From Casuarius casuarius (lineage: Eukaryota > Chordata > Aves > Casuariiformes > Casuariidae), in the NCBI GenBank assembly GCA_003342895.1, contig PTFA01000278.1, positions 649,420-713,419 of the forward strand: 64,000 nt of DNA, given 5' to 3'. Under the pieces are notes generated by a model. The model saw nothing but the letters and a program-made list of their open reading frames with translations, made no database searches and was not told where the DNA came from. A program made the translations under genes and the position numbers. Positions 1-13,779 of this stretch are shown one piece after another (within the stretch, counting starts at the first letter, position 1; every line of letters starts with the position of its first letter).

Positions 1-3000
1 TCTGTGGTTTACATTCTTCATCTGCAAAGCAGAGACAGCCTGATTTGTTTACTGAAAGCACTGCATAAATACTAAGCACATCACCTTTCCTGAGGAGAGC
101 TAATCGAAATTCAGAATTTCTGTTCTGCTGTTAATTCTGATATTTAGGAAAGATGAAGAAAAAAAAAAAGAGAAGTGGTGAAATTTGCCAGGAGAAGAAA
201 GTTATGGGGGGGTATCCCAACTGATCCTAGATTTAAAACCTCACCCTGGAGCAGGAATGGGGAGACCCCCAAGCACCATCCCCATGGACACAGGGCAGCG
301 TGCTCCCACCTGCAGCTCTTGAAACACCGAGCTTTGCAGTTGTCTGCCAAAGGCTTTGGTAAGAAAGCCGATAGGTCATGGCTGTGAATTCAACATTTTG
401 ACCATTTTCTCAAACTGCATTTGCTATCTGAGAAGAGGCACTTTTTGAGTAGAAAACATTTCTTGAGATACCAGTCTGTCTCCTGAGCAGAACCAGATGC
501 CAAAGACCTACAACGTTGCTTGAGAACAAAAGAGAAACGAATGATGTGGAGTATCACACCACGCAGTACCACTGAGTATATTAATCTATGGGCAAACTTT
601 ATATACACCCGGGAAGAGGGGCAGCCAAACACTACCAAAGCAATCCCTGTCCCCCACTCCCTTTTGGGAACTCTCAGCTCACATATAAGGTAGCTATTTT
701 TTCCCCAATAATTGAATACATACAAGGAGAATAAAACAGAAATCAAAGTCTCCTGCTATCTGCTTCCCTCTGCATAGATCCACTTACAATGACAGAACTT
801 TACTTCAAAGAAAGCTTGCTTATATGTTAAAAAACAAAAACAACTTGTAAACCTGCATGACCAAGCACCATCTGGCAACTCTTGTCATAACAATGCTATT
901 GTTTGTTTAGGTAGATTTCTTTTAGGGTTTTAATTACACACCAGGGAGCAGCACCCCTGCAAAGAAATCTCCTGACCTCAGCCTCTGCNGATGTGAGCTT
1001 CTTCCATTTGACTTTATTGGGAAACATGTCCATTACAAAACAAGAAAAGAGGTTCCCAGTGCTTTAACATAGCGGTTCACCTACTAAAGGAGTTTTGATG
1101 TCATTTCTTAACTTCATGGCCTGGCTGCAGAGGAAATGAGATCATTTAGGTTGTTTTTAAAAAAAAAAAAAAATTTGGCCAGGAGAGAGGCTCAGATACA
1201 TCCTCAACACAAGGAGCAACTGGTGGCCGGAGAGTTTTAGATCCGATTCTGCCACAGTAAAATCTATTGCCTCAGATCAATTTTTAGCTTGTTGTTTAAC
1301 CCACAAAAACATAAGACATTCTAAACATATGTATATTAAATCCAGTGAAAAAGCAAGTTACTCTCTGCAAAAGGAGACTCGCTGTCACACAGTTTCTTTG
1401 GTACAGGTTGAAATATTGCTGCTATATTGTTGCTTCATTCAGACCAAGTTGTCACAGTTAAACAATATTAACTGGGAAACATGCAGCTCCTAATTATGAG
1501 CTCCTTGGCATCAATTTTGAGTACTACCATTACAGAGAGAGATGATGATGATGCCACCAGTAACTCTCCTGCTTTACTTCTCAGGGTTATGTTTTGGATT
1601 ATCTGAGACTCTGGATATAACATGCGGAATATTGGCCAAGCTGGCAAAGCATTCACCTAGTACTTGCTCAGATGGTCCTTTGCTTTTGTGTGTCACTTGG
1701 AGCTAAGTTCAAATGAACACAAGCAGTGTTCAACTTCAGCCTTGCAGCACGCTCACCACATCATGCCCAGTGGCATGTTTGCACTCCTTTGCCTCTCTTG
1801 ATAACCACAAAGAGCAGATTGCCTCTTCCGGCGTCTGGAAGTAGCTGGGCACGTCTTTGGTGCCCAGCCCTGCACCGCTCCCCGGCACGCTGTGGTCCGT
1901 GACGGTACCAGGATCAGAGCTAATCCCAGGACCTACAAAGGCTTCTTTTCTAAGCCCATGGCTCTGTAATCAGAGGGTATTTCTAAGTCACACGTTAGGT
2001 TGTTAGAGCTTTTGTTAGTTCAGAGAACCTAGACATCAAAGAGCCTTATTAGGACATCTAATCCACATCTCAGCCAACACATCACTGTCATCTACTGCGT
2101 CCTTAAATGACCTGGAACATATTAGCGTTCAGAGATGATGCTCTTCGCTGGCTCTGTGCCAAGGAATAAAGCAATCTGTAGTGAAGATTTATGACTTCCT
2201 TTCTATGCATTCTGCANCTCCTGCNTTAACTCTGTGTATGCCACAGACCNNCCTACCAATTAGCTTTTAACNNTGATCAAAAACTAATAGTCCAATNTGA
2301 TCAAGATGAACATCAGACNGTANTCAGCCAGTCTTTNGGAATTNAAAAAGCAATAGTAACAGCANTTGAACNTATCAAAANTTTTTCCTATAAAGAGGCA
2401 TAGAAGCAATCTGAGCAGACTTTTTGTTGGACTGCAATGCAATCTTCAGTGCTGCATGTGGAAGAAAAGAGGAGTACAAACAAAAGATGCAAGAAATCTG
2501 CTTGGATTGAACACAAGTACCATGGGAGGAATACATCACAGCAAATCATGACATTTCTAAGATGTCATTGCACACAGAGGGACAGAGCTGTTCAGGCTGT
2601 GCTGTTTGAAAGTGATGGATCCAATGTGTTATTTTCAAAATCAGAGAAAGGAAAGGAAGAATTAAAATATAAATTGTGACCCTGAACAGGCAGAGACAAG
2701 TCCTGTTGGTTACGGCATTTATTCAGTTCCCAGCTGAAATGAGGATTTTATACATAGTTCTGATTTATGTAAAGAATAAAATTGAACTTGGGCAAAGGCC
2801 TCAAGATCTAACCACCAGTTTCTCTCCTGCACAATAGCGTTAGCACAATTAGTCACTAAGGCAACCTTTACAGTTCAGCTTGGCATTACAGGGCATCTGC
2901 CACTTCTAGCCTCTGCAACAGTAACAAAAAATTTGACTCAGGCTCATCTCCGTCTCTGGATGTCATCCCATGGAGTCCATGTATGAGAGAGGAGCCTGGG

Positions 3001-4136
3001 GCAGAGGGAGTCTNNTTCTTCAGTTTTCCCTGTTCATCACACCTTATCACAGGAATCATCCTATAAACACACTACCTCCACCCAACCCCCTTTGAAAATT
3101 GTTTTACCAGCTGCTTCCAACTGCTTGTTTACTTACTGCTAGGGAGTAATTAGCCCATTACTAATGATAAGTGGACCCTGCCATCACATATGCAGACTGT
3201 CAGCTTGTTACATTACCTAAATACTTGCTATATGCAGACCACGGCAATTGCTTTTAAAATAGATGGCTTGAGAATTCACACAGAGCTGCTGCAATTGTTT
3301 TTCACTGAGGCTTTTTTCCAAAGGGATGGTTTTGAAAAACATTTTTTTCCCCTAACACTAGCAGTTTGGGATTTGAAAAACAGAATCTGAACTGTAACGC
3401 TAGAGGTTTTAATGAGAACAGCTTCATTTTGAAATTTAAAAGATTTGTCCTGTTTTTTTCTTGNAAAAATACATGGCCACAAGAGTCTGTTCATTGTTTA
3501 TGCACACTTTGAGGTAAAATCCAACAGCTTCAACTAGCTGAAGTAGCACATTGCCAAGGAATAAGGGCAAAGAATAAAGATAAGGACAAAGTAATATTAG
3601 ATAAGCAACAAGTACATTTCCATCACCTGAGCATCCCATGGATAAGATGTGGTGATAGAGAAGAAGGAAATTTAATGTTCTGTATAAAAGAGTACTCTTG
3701 ATAAAGTGTCTGACACCTTCAGAAATCTATGGAAAAAACCCACACCGAAGTAAGTATGGGTTCATATACCACTACCTGTGTAGACTGCCAGTCATACCTG
3801 AAGTAATGTTTTTGCTATAGGAAATCACTGAAATCTTTCCCTGACCTGTCCCCTCACCTGCAAAAAACACTCAGCTTCTGGCTACGTGCCCCTCCTCATC
3901 CTCAACCTGCTATAAGCTCGAGAGCCTGCCTAATGACAGCCTCACTCACCCATCTGCTCTGGGTCTTACCACCTTGTAAAACCAGATCAACACACTTCCT
4001 TGGGATTTGAAATGTTCATCATTTTCCCACAGTTTGTCCTACGCTTGTGACAATTTCAAGTAGTTCTTTTTGACTCAGTGGTTTTCAGTCAGTTGTAAAC
4101 AGGGAACACCAGAGCATCATTAACTTGTTAATATTG
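1..4136. other. Non-coding AT-rich stretch, no gene recognised
   Basis: The longest open frames here are below 120 codons, overlap on both strands and show no family motif or splice-like boundaries. The stretch holds a 15-base A run at 1159-1173, a GC-richer patch with several CpGs at about 1828-1915, a cluster of Ns at 2217-2371, and a weak antisense CR1-like scrap near 2045-2105. No promoter or RNA gene is visible. The reading as intergenic or intronic DNA comes from the absence of signal, so a small exon of under 100 bases could still be missed. Confidence 0.7.
2045..2105 (-). mobile_element. Possible scrap of an old CR1/L2-type LINE 3' region
   Basis: The plus strand reads ggacatctaatccacatctc followed by cagccaacaca, which resembles the reverse complement of the CR1 3' segment where consensus copies carry a 'catctagtcca...cctgcca' stretch. 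The match is short and diverged, with no clear element end, target-site duplication or coding remnant. It may be chance similarity; a profile search against sauropsid CR1 and L2 families would settle it. Confidence 0.25.
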
Positions 4137-4203
4137 TTTTACTATTTTTTTATTTTTTTTTTATTATTATTATTATTTTTTTTATTTTTTATTTTTTTAT
4201 TAG
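4137..4203. repeat. T-rich low-complexity tract with (ATT)n core
   Basis: About 65 bases are almost only T and A. The tract contains an internal (ATT)5 run at roughly 4162-4176 flanked by T6-T8 runs separated by single As. It could be the decayed reverse-complemented A tail of a retrotransposed sequence, but no recognisable element lies directly upstream or downstream, so a simple low-complexity repeat is the safer call. Confidence 0.85.
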
Positions 4204-4782
4204 TCAGTATACAGCTTCAGGCTCAAGACTTAATGGAGTGCAGGAGCTGTGTACCGACCTGTCCCTGCAATGTACTGAAAATGCAGGCCTCAGGACGCTT
4301 TACTGAACTACTCATAATTTTGAAGATTCCTCCAAGGAGTCATGTTTTTCTTCTTCCTTAAGTGGATACAGTGTGCAAAGCAGATAGGTGCCAAGTATTT
4401 TCTTCTCTGCCCAATTAAGTATGAAATGCTAAATATACCTTATAAAAATGATTCTTTCAGCTGATAAATTCTGCCAGACATTCACGAGTGCCCTCATTCT
4501 CTGCCTTCTGGTCAGTAAAACAGCCTCAACAGCCAAGGAAGCACAGCGGTTGCAGCTGGTAGACTTTGCAGTTTCTTGATTTGAAGTTCAGAAGCTGAGA
4601 AAAACCCACGGCTGTTTTTGTAATACACGCACTGCACACAGATACTGTGAGATTAACTGAAGATGCACACAGTCCAGCAGATTTATCATCGCTTCTTGCC
4701 GGCGTCCTATTCAGGCTCTGGGCTTTCAATGACCTTCAGGAGAAATTCCTGTCCTCACAACGGCACTAACCTACTCGACGAG

Positions 4783-4819
4783 GTTTATCCCACCTGACAG
4801 ATGGGGAGCTGAGGCACAG
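4783..4819 (-). mobile_element. Short MIR/L2-like SINE tail fragment
   Basis: The plus strand reads tttatcccacctgacagatg then gggagctgaggcacag. This is close to the reverse complement of the conserved MIR/CORE-SINE segment that normally reads 'cctcagtttccccatctgtaaaatggg'. Only this most conserved stretch survives and the adjoining 'gtgacttgccc' part is not seen. Similar scraps at 11975-12040 and 21061-21122 support a genuine ancient family over coincidence. Confidence 0.45.
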
Positions 4820-6324
4820 CCTGCTGCAGCCCCCAAAACGGAAGCAGCCCACTTTGTCCCGTTTCGGTGCTGGACCTTTGTCTCTGCCCACGCTGTCCCC
4901 TCATCTCCCATCCACACAGAAGCACCATCACGTGAGAGAACTCGAGGACTGGGATCAAGCACTGCAAACTGGTGCTCAGACCTTATGTTTCATGACTTGT
5001 TCAGCCCACCCTGACAGCAGATGATAGTGTAGCTTTAACCAACTAGTTCCCCCTTCTGCCTGCACAATAAATTGTTGGGAGTAAAATGCTGTTGCTTTTA
5101 AAGAGAAGAAGACAAGATTATTGTAAAATACTTCGTACGCAGAGAATAGCTACTTAGAAAAAAGGGAGCTGCAATGTGGTGGTACAGAGTTTCACAGTTG
5201 GTAGGAGACCATGCTGTTTGCCAGCACTTTTGCGCGTATTACATGTGCTGGTTTTGGGAGTGTGGGTTGGAAACCGCTGGGCCTGGACACCCGCTGTATT
5301 TACAGCGTTGAACTGAGTTCACCACCTGTGGGAAAGGCAGCAGGTATTGCCTGCCCATCTCTCCCGTGCAGAAGAGGGATTCGGGGGTGCCGCCGTTCCT
5401 GCCCAAGCCCCAGGACCCNTAGTCAATGCTTAAGCAGAGTAACCTGCAGCTTTTCCTATATGTAAAAGTGTCAGGTCCTCAAAATCTTTATGGAAACCCG
5501 GGCAAAGACAGAATCTCAGCTGTCTGATGAAACATGTAATATTGGATTTTGCCAGGGCTAAAAGAGACCAGACTTTAACTTAGCAGTATCTTTCCTGAGT
5601 TGGAAATTGTTTTAGGTCATTTCTGAAGAGAATTTTCATAGATCTGTTTTAATTTTTCTTTCTCTCTAAGCATGTGCACTTAGAGTTACAGCAACCAAGA
5701 CACCAACTTGATCAAGCTGAGAAGACAAAAGTAAAAAAAAAATATTTGTTGCAGTCCACAGTCTATGTATGTTACAGAATGACTTACAGAAGAGTTTACC
5801 ATAACTAATACTTAAATTTAAAAGTAAATTAAAAGAAAAATCTGATTACCTTTCTTGCACTTCTGTGCAGTACTCTTAAATAGCTAGACCTCTTCAGGGG
5901 TGATCATCTGGGATGACTGACGAAGTAACTTATTGTTTTGACTTTCACAACACATGTAACCAAGCACTTCTGTATACAGCATTTATTCAACTGAAGTTTG
6001 GTATCTTAGGTTTGGGTGCAGGTTTGGAAAACATGGACAGAATATTGCTATGTGGATAAAATTTACCATTTAGTTTCAGGGCAAACTGCAATTTATATTT
6101 AATAAATGGTATGGGAAGGGAGGGCTTCACTTTCCATTCCCTTTTGATTTGATGCAAGTAATATGTATTTCAGGAAAAAAAACAAGTCCCCCCTCTCCCC
6201 CCCAAAAGAATATCTGTAAAATTTGAATGCCTTAAGCTTCATTTATGTTCANTTCCCATTCACTATTTTACTTCGTTTTGCTGGGACAGATGATGACACC
6301 CTAGCTTCAGACTTGTTACAGTTT

Positions 6325-6350
6325 CAAATTTAAGCACATTTTTAAATTTG
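6325..6350. repeat. Perfect 9-base inverted repeat
   Basis: CAAATTTAA at 6325-6333 and TTAAATTTG at 6342-6350 are exact reverse complements separated by 8 bases. The arms are AT-only apart from the outer C/G pair. No gene adjoins it, so a functional RNA hairpin is not supported. Confidence 0.8.
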
Positions 6351-8953
6351 AGCAGGTGAATAACCCCACAGCAAATCTCCAGGATCTAACACTTAAGAGA
6401 AAAGTGGAAAACAATCATTCCTATCCAATTGTGCAGTCTGTCAGAATAACAATAACTCTTCCTGATGACTGTGGCAGTGCCAAAAGCTGAGATTTGACTA
6501 TCTTCATGTAATCAGTGATAAAGCAATAAAAATTGATTATGTAGTGTTGACTTGCGCACTCACAATTCCCTTGAACTTTAGTGGGAGTCTGATTTCATAA
6601 AGAATAGAGGNCTGTGCTCCNAGTGCGATAGCAACANNTCAATTCCTTTTTGTTCCAGCTCTNTCCCACCTATCTCATTTCACTAAGACACCACGCTGCT
6701 TCCTGAAAGTGTCTTATGCTCAGATTATCTACATATGAGACGACAAGGGACCTTGAGAACAGAGCTGTTGTTGCAGCGGGTCTATACAAAGGCTCACACA
6801 GGAGCCTCATAAAATTTTGCTGCTATTACAGTGCAAATTACAAATAGTGACACCCTGTGCACTAAAGGAGGATGGACTCGTGATGTTAAAACAAAGGAAA
6901 GGAAGCCCATACAGTCAAAAAACTATGCCACAAGCCACGCAAAAGTCAGGCACCAGACAATGCAGCAAGGAAGCTAAAGCCACTTGCTATGCTTTGCAAA
7001 TCCANGCCTGGGGTCTGCAGAGGAGACACCACCATTCTGAGTCTAAATCCTATCAGTGATGTTGCTCATTGATTCTAGGATCAGCTGCAGCAATCAATCT
7101 GAGAAGTGAGAGCATCTTCTGTACCCCAGCGTTACCCAAAACTATACCCATAATCAGCGCTTCTCTATTGACATAACTCCATGCAACCCTGTTAGTAGAG
7201 GCTGCTTTTTTGCCAGATTAGTCTGGTATAACTGGAGTTTTCACTCCATCTGTCACAAACACAGCACAACGAATTGTAACAATTGTTTGTGTGTTTGATT
7301 TAAATGGGTGCACTAATAAAAAAAAAGGTTACTAAAGATTTTAATTAAGAACAAGAGGAGAGAGAGAGACAGTTATCAGAAGCAATTCTGCCATTATTTG
7401 AATGCAGTGAAGAAGGGCAGAGGGACATAAAACTGGGAAGGAGAGAAGCAGGTTCACTTGAATGCATTCAAGGGCTCGCAGCTTGATTTTCCACTCCGTT
7501 ACACCACTGTCCTGCCACCAAAATTCTGCTGACATCAGCAAAGCCACACTGGTGTGGAAAATTGCCTAAGAGTAGAGAGAGATCAATGGTGCTTCCAGAA
7601 AGTGCCCAGTTCTTCCAGGTGCTCATCACCAGCAGTGTAGAGAGGAGTACCATCAACTCCAGTGGGCTTCAGCAGGAGGTAGGTATCTCAAGGTGGGCTC
7701 TGAAAAGCTAGGCATACACCAAATTGCTTTATTAAAGGGTTTAGCTGAGAAGTTTCTGAAGAGCTGCCGGATCGGAGAATCTAGGCTTCAGTAGCCATTT
7801 CTCCAGAGAAGGTGTCTTTTTAGGTTGGAAAATANGAGANGNTGAGGGGCAGGACTCCTAGAAGAAGTACTCTTTCCCATAGAATAGGTCAAGATTCAGT
7901 CCTACTCAGGAAATATCTACTGCAAAGCAGCCATGGGGGAGAGAAACTTGAGATCCAGCCCTTACTGTAAGCCAATTAACANGCAACCTCTTCTTCCCAA
8001 TTTATTTTTGTCTCTCTTCTTTTGCCCTACTTTATGTATCCATAACCAAGGGAATTGTTTTTGTCTATTTGAGTTCATTGGAGNTGTCTTACTTTATGCC
8101 CTAGCTGAATTTCCCATCCTTCTCACCTAACGGTGAAAACTAGGTTTATAAACCATATTTAAATCAGCCATGGCAAGGAACAGGCTGATTTGTTTTTTGT
8201 TTTAAAGTGAAGATGCAAGTGTGGCATTGCAATTTACTGAGAAAACAGACAAAGGGATTTTTCATACCTGTCTTTGTATCAGGGCTCTCTGCCTTGCCAC
8301 TTTTCAAAGTGTTGTGCCAAGCCTGGAGGAGGAGGTGGGTGGGTGGGTACAGACTGAACATCTTTTAGGAAAGGCAGAGACGAGGAGACTTGAATGTGGT
8401 CATCTTCTGCAGAAGCCCAACATTTCAGCAAACAGAAGACTTAATCCTCCCTCCAGCTACATAACNCTTTCATAACCAACCAAAATCACTATACTTAAGG
8501 GTGAAAAAAGATTAATGAACNTATCTTAGTACACAGCTATTTTGTACACTATTTTATGTCTCCTGGGAATGTTGTCATGACCTATACTGAGCTCTCATTT
8601 GTTTGTACAGAGATTCAACAAAACCAAACCAAAGCCACGAAACTCAACCAGCTAAAGCTTATAGTTCCAAGAAACCAATAAATGGCAATGAAAACATTGC
8701 AAAATTAAGGTATGTTCCTACCAAGTTGTATCTCCTTGATATCTGCAAGACCCTAGGCATCACAGCATTTTGCAAAACTCGTTCAGAGCTTGGCAGCACT
8801 AATCTGTCTGGGTCCTACCANCAATAACCTTGGTGTCTCTTTGCTTTGCAGGAGGAGGCTGTAAGCACCCAGAAAACTCTTAAGTCATGAATGCGTATGG
8901 TTTAAGAAAAGAACACTTTCCCAGACCCTGAAGAGAAGGCAAACTAGAGAGTG

Positions 8954-8987
8954 ATTAATAAGACCTTGTTATGATCTTATTATTAAT
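8954..8987. repeat. Imperfect AT-rich inverted repeat
   Basis: ATTAATAAGA at 8954-8963 pairs with TCTTATTATTAAT at 8975-8987, with a 3-base bulge in the second arm and an 11-base loop. No function is implied. AT-rich inverted repeats of this size are expected by chance in a window of this composition. Confidence 0.7.
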
Positions 8988-11288
8988 TCCTTCTGCCTTT
9001 TCAGAAAACATAGATTTCATTTCCTGAATAAATAGCTAACTTGAAGACGATCTTTTCCTTTTGTTTCTGGGTCAGAGGCACCCTTGATGGCAAGAAAGAT
9101 ACTCATCTAAAGTCTTTTTTTTTAGGCCTCCCTGAAATGCAGACAATAATTCTGGTTGCAGGGAGGCACCTCTGTCAGCCAAGATTTGCAGCTGTGAACC
9201 TTATCTAGACTTAGANGCAGAGGTCAGTGTTTCTCAAACAATATCCTGTTAATTAGAATACTGTGAAACAGAAGACAAAAGCTGCAATTTCCTCTCATCT
9301 TAAGTTGGAGGACTTNTGTCTCCTATCTCCCAAGCATCAGGCCTTGGAACTGGTGAGAAAACACTAACAATGNGCAGAGAGAATCTCAGTCACTCTCTCA
9401 GTCTCTCTCTTTCCTGGTAAATAGTTATTTATCCTGTAAATAGTCAGAAAAAGCTTTACGTCGGAGGGAATTATGCCACCACTGTCTCAGTATCCAGCTG
9501 CCTGGTGAGAAGGCATTCTCTTGGCTGGTGAGAAAGAAAGATCTCCCATCTAGAAACCTGATGCCTGCAGGATTTTAGATAGCTAAGGGATTAGATGATA
9601 GCTAATTAGGGAATCTGAGATGCTAAATCTAAGGTTTTGATGCTTATAGTAGTATTTAGATGCCTGATTTCTGAGGGTGAGAGAAGGAAGAAGATAGGAA
9701 CCTTGGCATAAGCTTTCTTTGAACTTCTTTTCTTGACATGTGTATGTCACCTAGAAGGAAACCCGTAACAAGAACCATTCCACAACACATTTGTCTTCAG
9801 TGGAGATAAATGAAGGTACTAAGATGCGTAAAAGGCCAAAGTGTTGCTCACTACAGTACTGGAAGGCACTTAGATGTTACTGTCATGAGCAGAGGATGAG
9901 GCATACAAAGTGGTTGGAGATGGAGAAGGGATTCCATTTCCCCACCCAACACTAATTAGTTCCTTACACAATGCTGCTTTAATTATCTCCAGCCTATTTT
10001 CTCTCAAATCCCATTTACTAAATCAAGTTAACTCTCTCCGGAATGCTCTCCAAATTGAGATTGCTACAGCATATTCTATGCAGCTCTGAATTAGGTTCTC
10101 CCAGCACAATACAGTAGCCATTTGAGGCAAGGAGACTGATTATCATTGAGATAAGGATGAGAGACCAAAGGCTCTGCTTTCTTATCAGCAACTGGATTAA
10201 GATGAGACTGAGAATCAGTCTTCATGCTCAGGAGAGTCACTGCTTTGTAAAGCCATGGCCAGGTTGGGCTCCTGTGTGCCCATAGGGCTCGAAAGTGCTT
10301 GTGGAGGATGAATTCCTACTTGGACTTGGGATACCAGCACCCTAGACTCTTTGCATGGCAGTCTAAGCAAAGGTAGGATAGCAGCTTTAGGAGCTATTTA
10401 ACAACATGGGGCTGCAAGGCAGTTTGTGTAGTTTTGGCATATCCACTGTCTACTGTTACTATCTNTCAGACTATTACAAACAATAAATNATGTGGTCCTC
10501 ATAGGAATGCTGTNGCTACTCGTNCCATANGATACAAAAGATGTCTACTTGCTTTTCTGTTATAGCTTTCTTGCACTGTCAGGAATTTTTATTTTTCCTG
10601 TTGGTGAGTGCATAACAGAACATTGCAACTCTATTAGCACATGTTATATGTAATAGAAAAGTCCCATAGCAATCTTCAATGAGATCCAGACAGCAGTCAC
10701 TAAGGGCAGAGTCTATTTTCTAAGNCTGTGTAAAAGCTACTGGCCAGAGCACAATGATTTTGGCCTGTTTACCTATTTTCTCTGCTTAGCCATAGCCATA
10801 ATTAGCTCATTACCACATATAACCACTCCCCGCAGTCAAAAAGAACAGTATTTTGTGTTTTAGTCTACTAAATAATAATAATAAAAAGCTCANNCTGAGN
10901 AGCTCACATCTGTTTTGACTTTCTNACCTTGGTTTTACTTTTCTACATTGAACATGTATAATATTACATTTGTCTTCCCTCTTCCATACTTCTTTCAATG
11001 TGTATAAAACAACCGTGAAGACAAACATAACTCACAGGTTCCCAAGTCCTCTTTCCAAACCCCAGTACTAAGGAACCTCTTGCCTGCTTTTTTAATTTTA
11101 GATCAATCACAGTCAGCTTATGAATTAGGTTTCTGGAAAGAAAGGTAAAGTTGACACTACTTCAGTTGCTTTCTACTTTTGATAGTAAAGTCTCATCCCT
11201 ACAACTGTTCCTCATGCAGTCCAGCTTCAAAGGGATATAAAAACAGAGTTGCCTTCTTGCTTTTTATTATTAACTCTTTCACATTATA

Positions 11289-11762
11289 TTATAACCTTCC
11301 AAAAAGGCAACATGTCTCTCCACAAATATGGAAAAATTTGCAATACCATAAACAGAAACTAAAAATCAAGATCCCACCATATACGGCAGTGGGTAAGCAC
11401 ATAAATGAAGATAGGCTTTTAACTTCTGAATAGCTGACAAGAAAAAATGGGGAAAGAGGAAGGACAACACAGAGAAATAAAGCAGGTTGCCCACAATCAT
11501 CCAAAATTGGGGTCCCCAAGAGATAATGGACTAAAATCGTTGTTGGTTCTCTAGCCTGAAATCTGAAGTCATTTAAAGACAGTTTTATGCTCACAGATAA
11601 AAGGAAAGGGAGAAAGNGAAGTGGCAAGACAAACACACAGTCACACAATGTGGCTTTAGTCTTGTCCAAACTGGACAATCTTTTTGCTGCCCTGGTGGAG
11701 TGGACTGGGGACATGCAACCAGTGTTGGGGGTGCTGGGCCCTTCTAAACGTGCAGAAAGCAA
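11289..11762 (-). other. Long open frame, probably chance
   Basis: This 157-codon frame is one of the two longest in the window. Its translation is rich in L, S, F and C, with no repeated domain signature, no recognised motif and a CpG-poor, AT-balanced third position. A 63-codon and an 84-codon frame overlap on the opposite strand. There is no Kozak-like context, CpG island or polyadenylation arrangement that marks it as a gene. A lineage-specific transcript cannot be excluded. Confidence 0.3.
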
Positions 11763-11974
11763 ATGCAGATGCTCCTAATAGGGCATCAGATGCCAGTACT
11801 TTGTTCCTTTATTGGATAAAACAAGTTATCTAATGTTTTTGAAGCAAAAATCTTTAAAATCTCTACCCACCCCTCCAAAATTTTCTGCTTATTCCAAGTA
11901 AACAATGCCTATTGAGTCCCTCAAAATCTTTAAATGTGCCTAGCCTCGCATCTCTGCATGATAAGGAAGTATTG

Positions 11975-12040
11975 ATATATCCATTTTACACCCAAAAACT
12001 GAGGCACAAAAGAACTTGGGGAGGGATCTTCAGAGGAACG
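11975..12040 (-). mobile_element. MIR/L2-like SINE tail fragment
   Basis: The plus strand carries ccattttacacccaaaaact followed by gaggcacaaaagaacttggg. This follows the order of the reverse-complemented MIR core ('ccattttacagatgaggaaactgaggcacagagaggttaa'), with substitutions throughout. The fragment is antisense, diverged and lacks a recognisable tRNA-like head. Confidence comes from the collinear order of three short blocks. Confidence 0.5.
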
Positions 12041-13779
12041 NGTCTCTAAAATTCAGATTTTGAAACACACCTGCTCAGCTGCTACCTTTTCACTGGACAG
12101 ACTGCTTGACCGCAAATGTGGAATACTGGCAGACAGCATGCTTCTGTCAGTAACCTGAAGGCTGTTAAAAATTGATACTGAAGAAGTGACTCAAGACTAC
12201 AAAGATAATGTAAAGAGGCTTGAGGAACTCCAAGACTTGTTTAGCAGTTTTTGGTTTATAGCATGTGAAGATGAAAAGCATCATCCTAAGATTTCCTATG
12301 CTGTCTGCTCCCCCAGCCTTTTGCTGCCCAGATCTGTCTTTCTATGTTCCAGGGCTGCTGCTTGCCACTGTGATCTAAAACAAAAAAGTATTTCTAATCA
12401 TCTTATTCCCTGCTGATACCAAGCAATCTCAGTGCATTTAAAAATAAAAAAACAGAATAAAAACACATTTAAACTGAAGCATACTGTTAAAAAAGTCAAT
12501 TTTTGCATCTCTCTGAGGCAGAATTCCTGGTTCCCTTCTGTACAACATACTTTCCTGAGTGGTAAGACAATTACAATGCACCCAANATAATGCTAAGAGC
12601 ATGAGCAGTTAGAGACAGTAATAGTAAAAGAATACATTTTCTGAGGAATAATGAGAGCAATATCCTCAGGAGAAAAAAAAATGTTGAAAAAGAACTCTCC
12701 TTTGACCCAGCAACAGCTGAACAGCAGAAGGAGCAACTTCGCCCTTAGCTATGAATAACAAACCAATAACTAGAAGATTNCAAGGTTGCTATGGCTCAAT
12801 AGCAAGGTCAGGAAACTTCTTTTCAATGACTGATCTTTGTGCCTGAGCTAGAAAGCATTTCTAGGTATTTCAGAGGCCAAAATATCCGAGTGCTTTAAGG
12901 GGCACTGACACCGCCTTTTGCCACACCCCTGCAAGGGCTGTAAAACCTCTCTAAGATCAGAATCAGGCCATAAGACTGAAGATCTCNAATAATTCCTTTT
13001 AGAAGAACACAGGATTTGGCCATCCTTAATATGTCACCTTGCACAGCACCTAATTCAATGACCTGATCCAATTACTTTAATTATAAGGGTATAGTGCATT
13101 CTCTGAACAGTTGTCTTACTCATTCATCACCATGTGAAAGGGGCCACCAAAATGAAATACCAGCTATTTTTCAAGTCTAGCACAAACTGCTANCTAGTAC
13201 CTGAAACATTACAGCAGGTTAAACTACTCTGAATGCTTGGAAGGTTAAAAAAAAATCTTATGCTTTATTGCCTTGTTTCAGACTTCCAGTTTCATCCCTG
13301 AGTTTGTAGCAGATAACTAGATTCTATTCAACACACTAAGGATATGCCTACAGGCCTAGTACAGCTGTCTGCAGAAACACCTGAACTTGATTCAAATGAA
13401 CAAATATAAGTACTAGCAGTAGTCAAGCTGTATTAGTTTTTTGTTTGTTTGTTTTCTGTGTTTTTTAAACAAAACAGCATTTCTCTCTATTCTTGACCTT
13501 GGAAACAACTTAAGCTATTTGGCTGAAGTTTTAAAAAATTGCACAAGGCAGACATCCAGCAAAAAAAATCCAGCCTAATTGTTATACTCTGGCAAAGTTA
13601 TAAGCAGTTGAAAACTAGATCTTATAACAGGAAGTGTTGGGCAATCTTAATGATAGGTGATGCTACAAACCCTGCCTGTGATAACTGAGAAAACATACAG
13701 CTAACAGGCATTTGAAAAATCACANTCTGAAGTAATTGTATCCTGAGTATCGTTTATTCTCATTTTGCATCATTGCTTG

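Larger units (their letters stand above)
4204..13779. other. Non-coding stretch with small repeats, no gene recognised
   Basis: No convincing exon, RNA gene or promoter was found in these 9.6 kb. A GC-richer patch at 5220-5430 has several CpGs but no long frame with coding codon use. A perfect inverted repeat (9-base arms CAAATTTAA and TTAAATTTG) lies at 6325-6350. A second imperfect one lies at 8954-8987. Short GA and TC runs occur at 7357-7369 and 9391-9412. N clusters are at 6611-6663 and 10465-10530. A 157-codon minus-strand open frame at 11289-11762 has hydrophobic, low-complexity content, no recognised domain and shadow frames on the other strand, and is treated as chance. Confidence 0.7.

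Noticed and set aside
11289..11762. 157-codon minus-strand frame as a gene
   Set aside because: No domain, promoter or conserved motif, and overlapping frames on the other strand. A frame of this length is expected occasionally in 64 kb.
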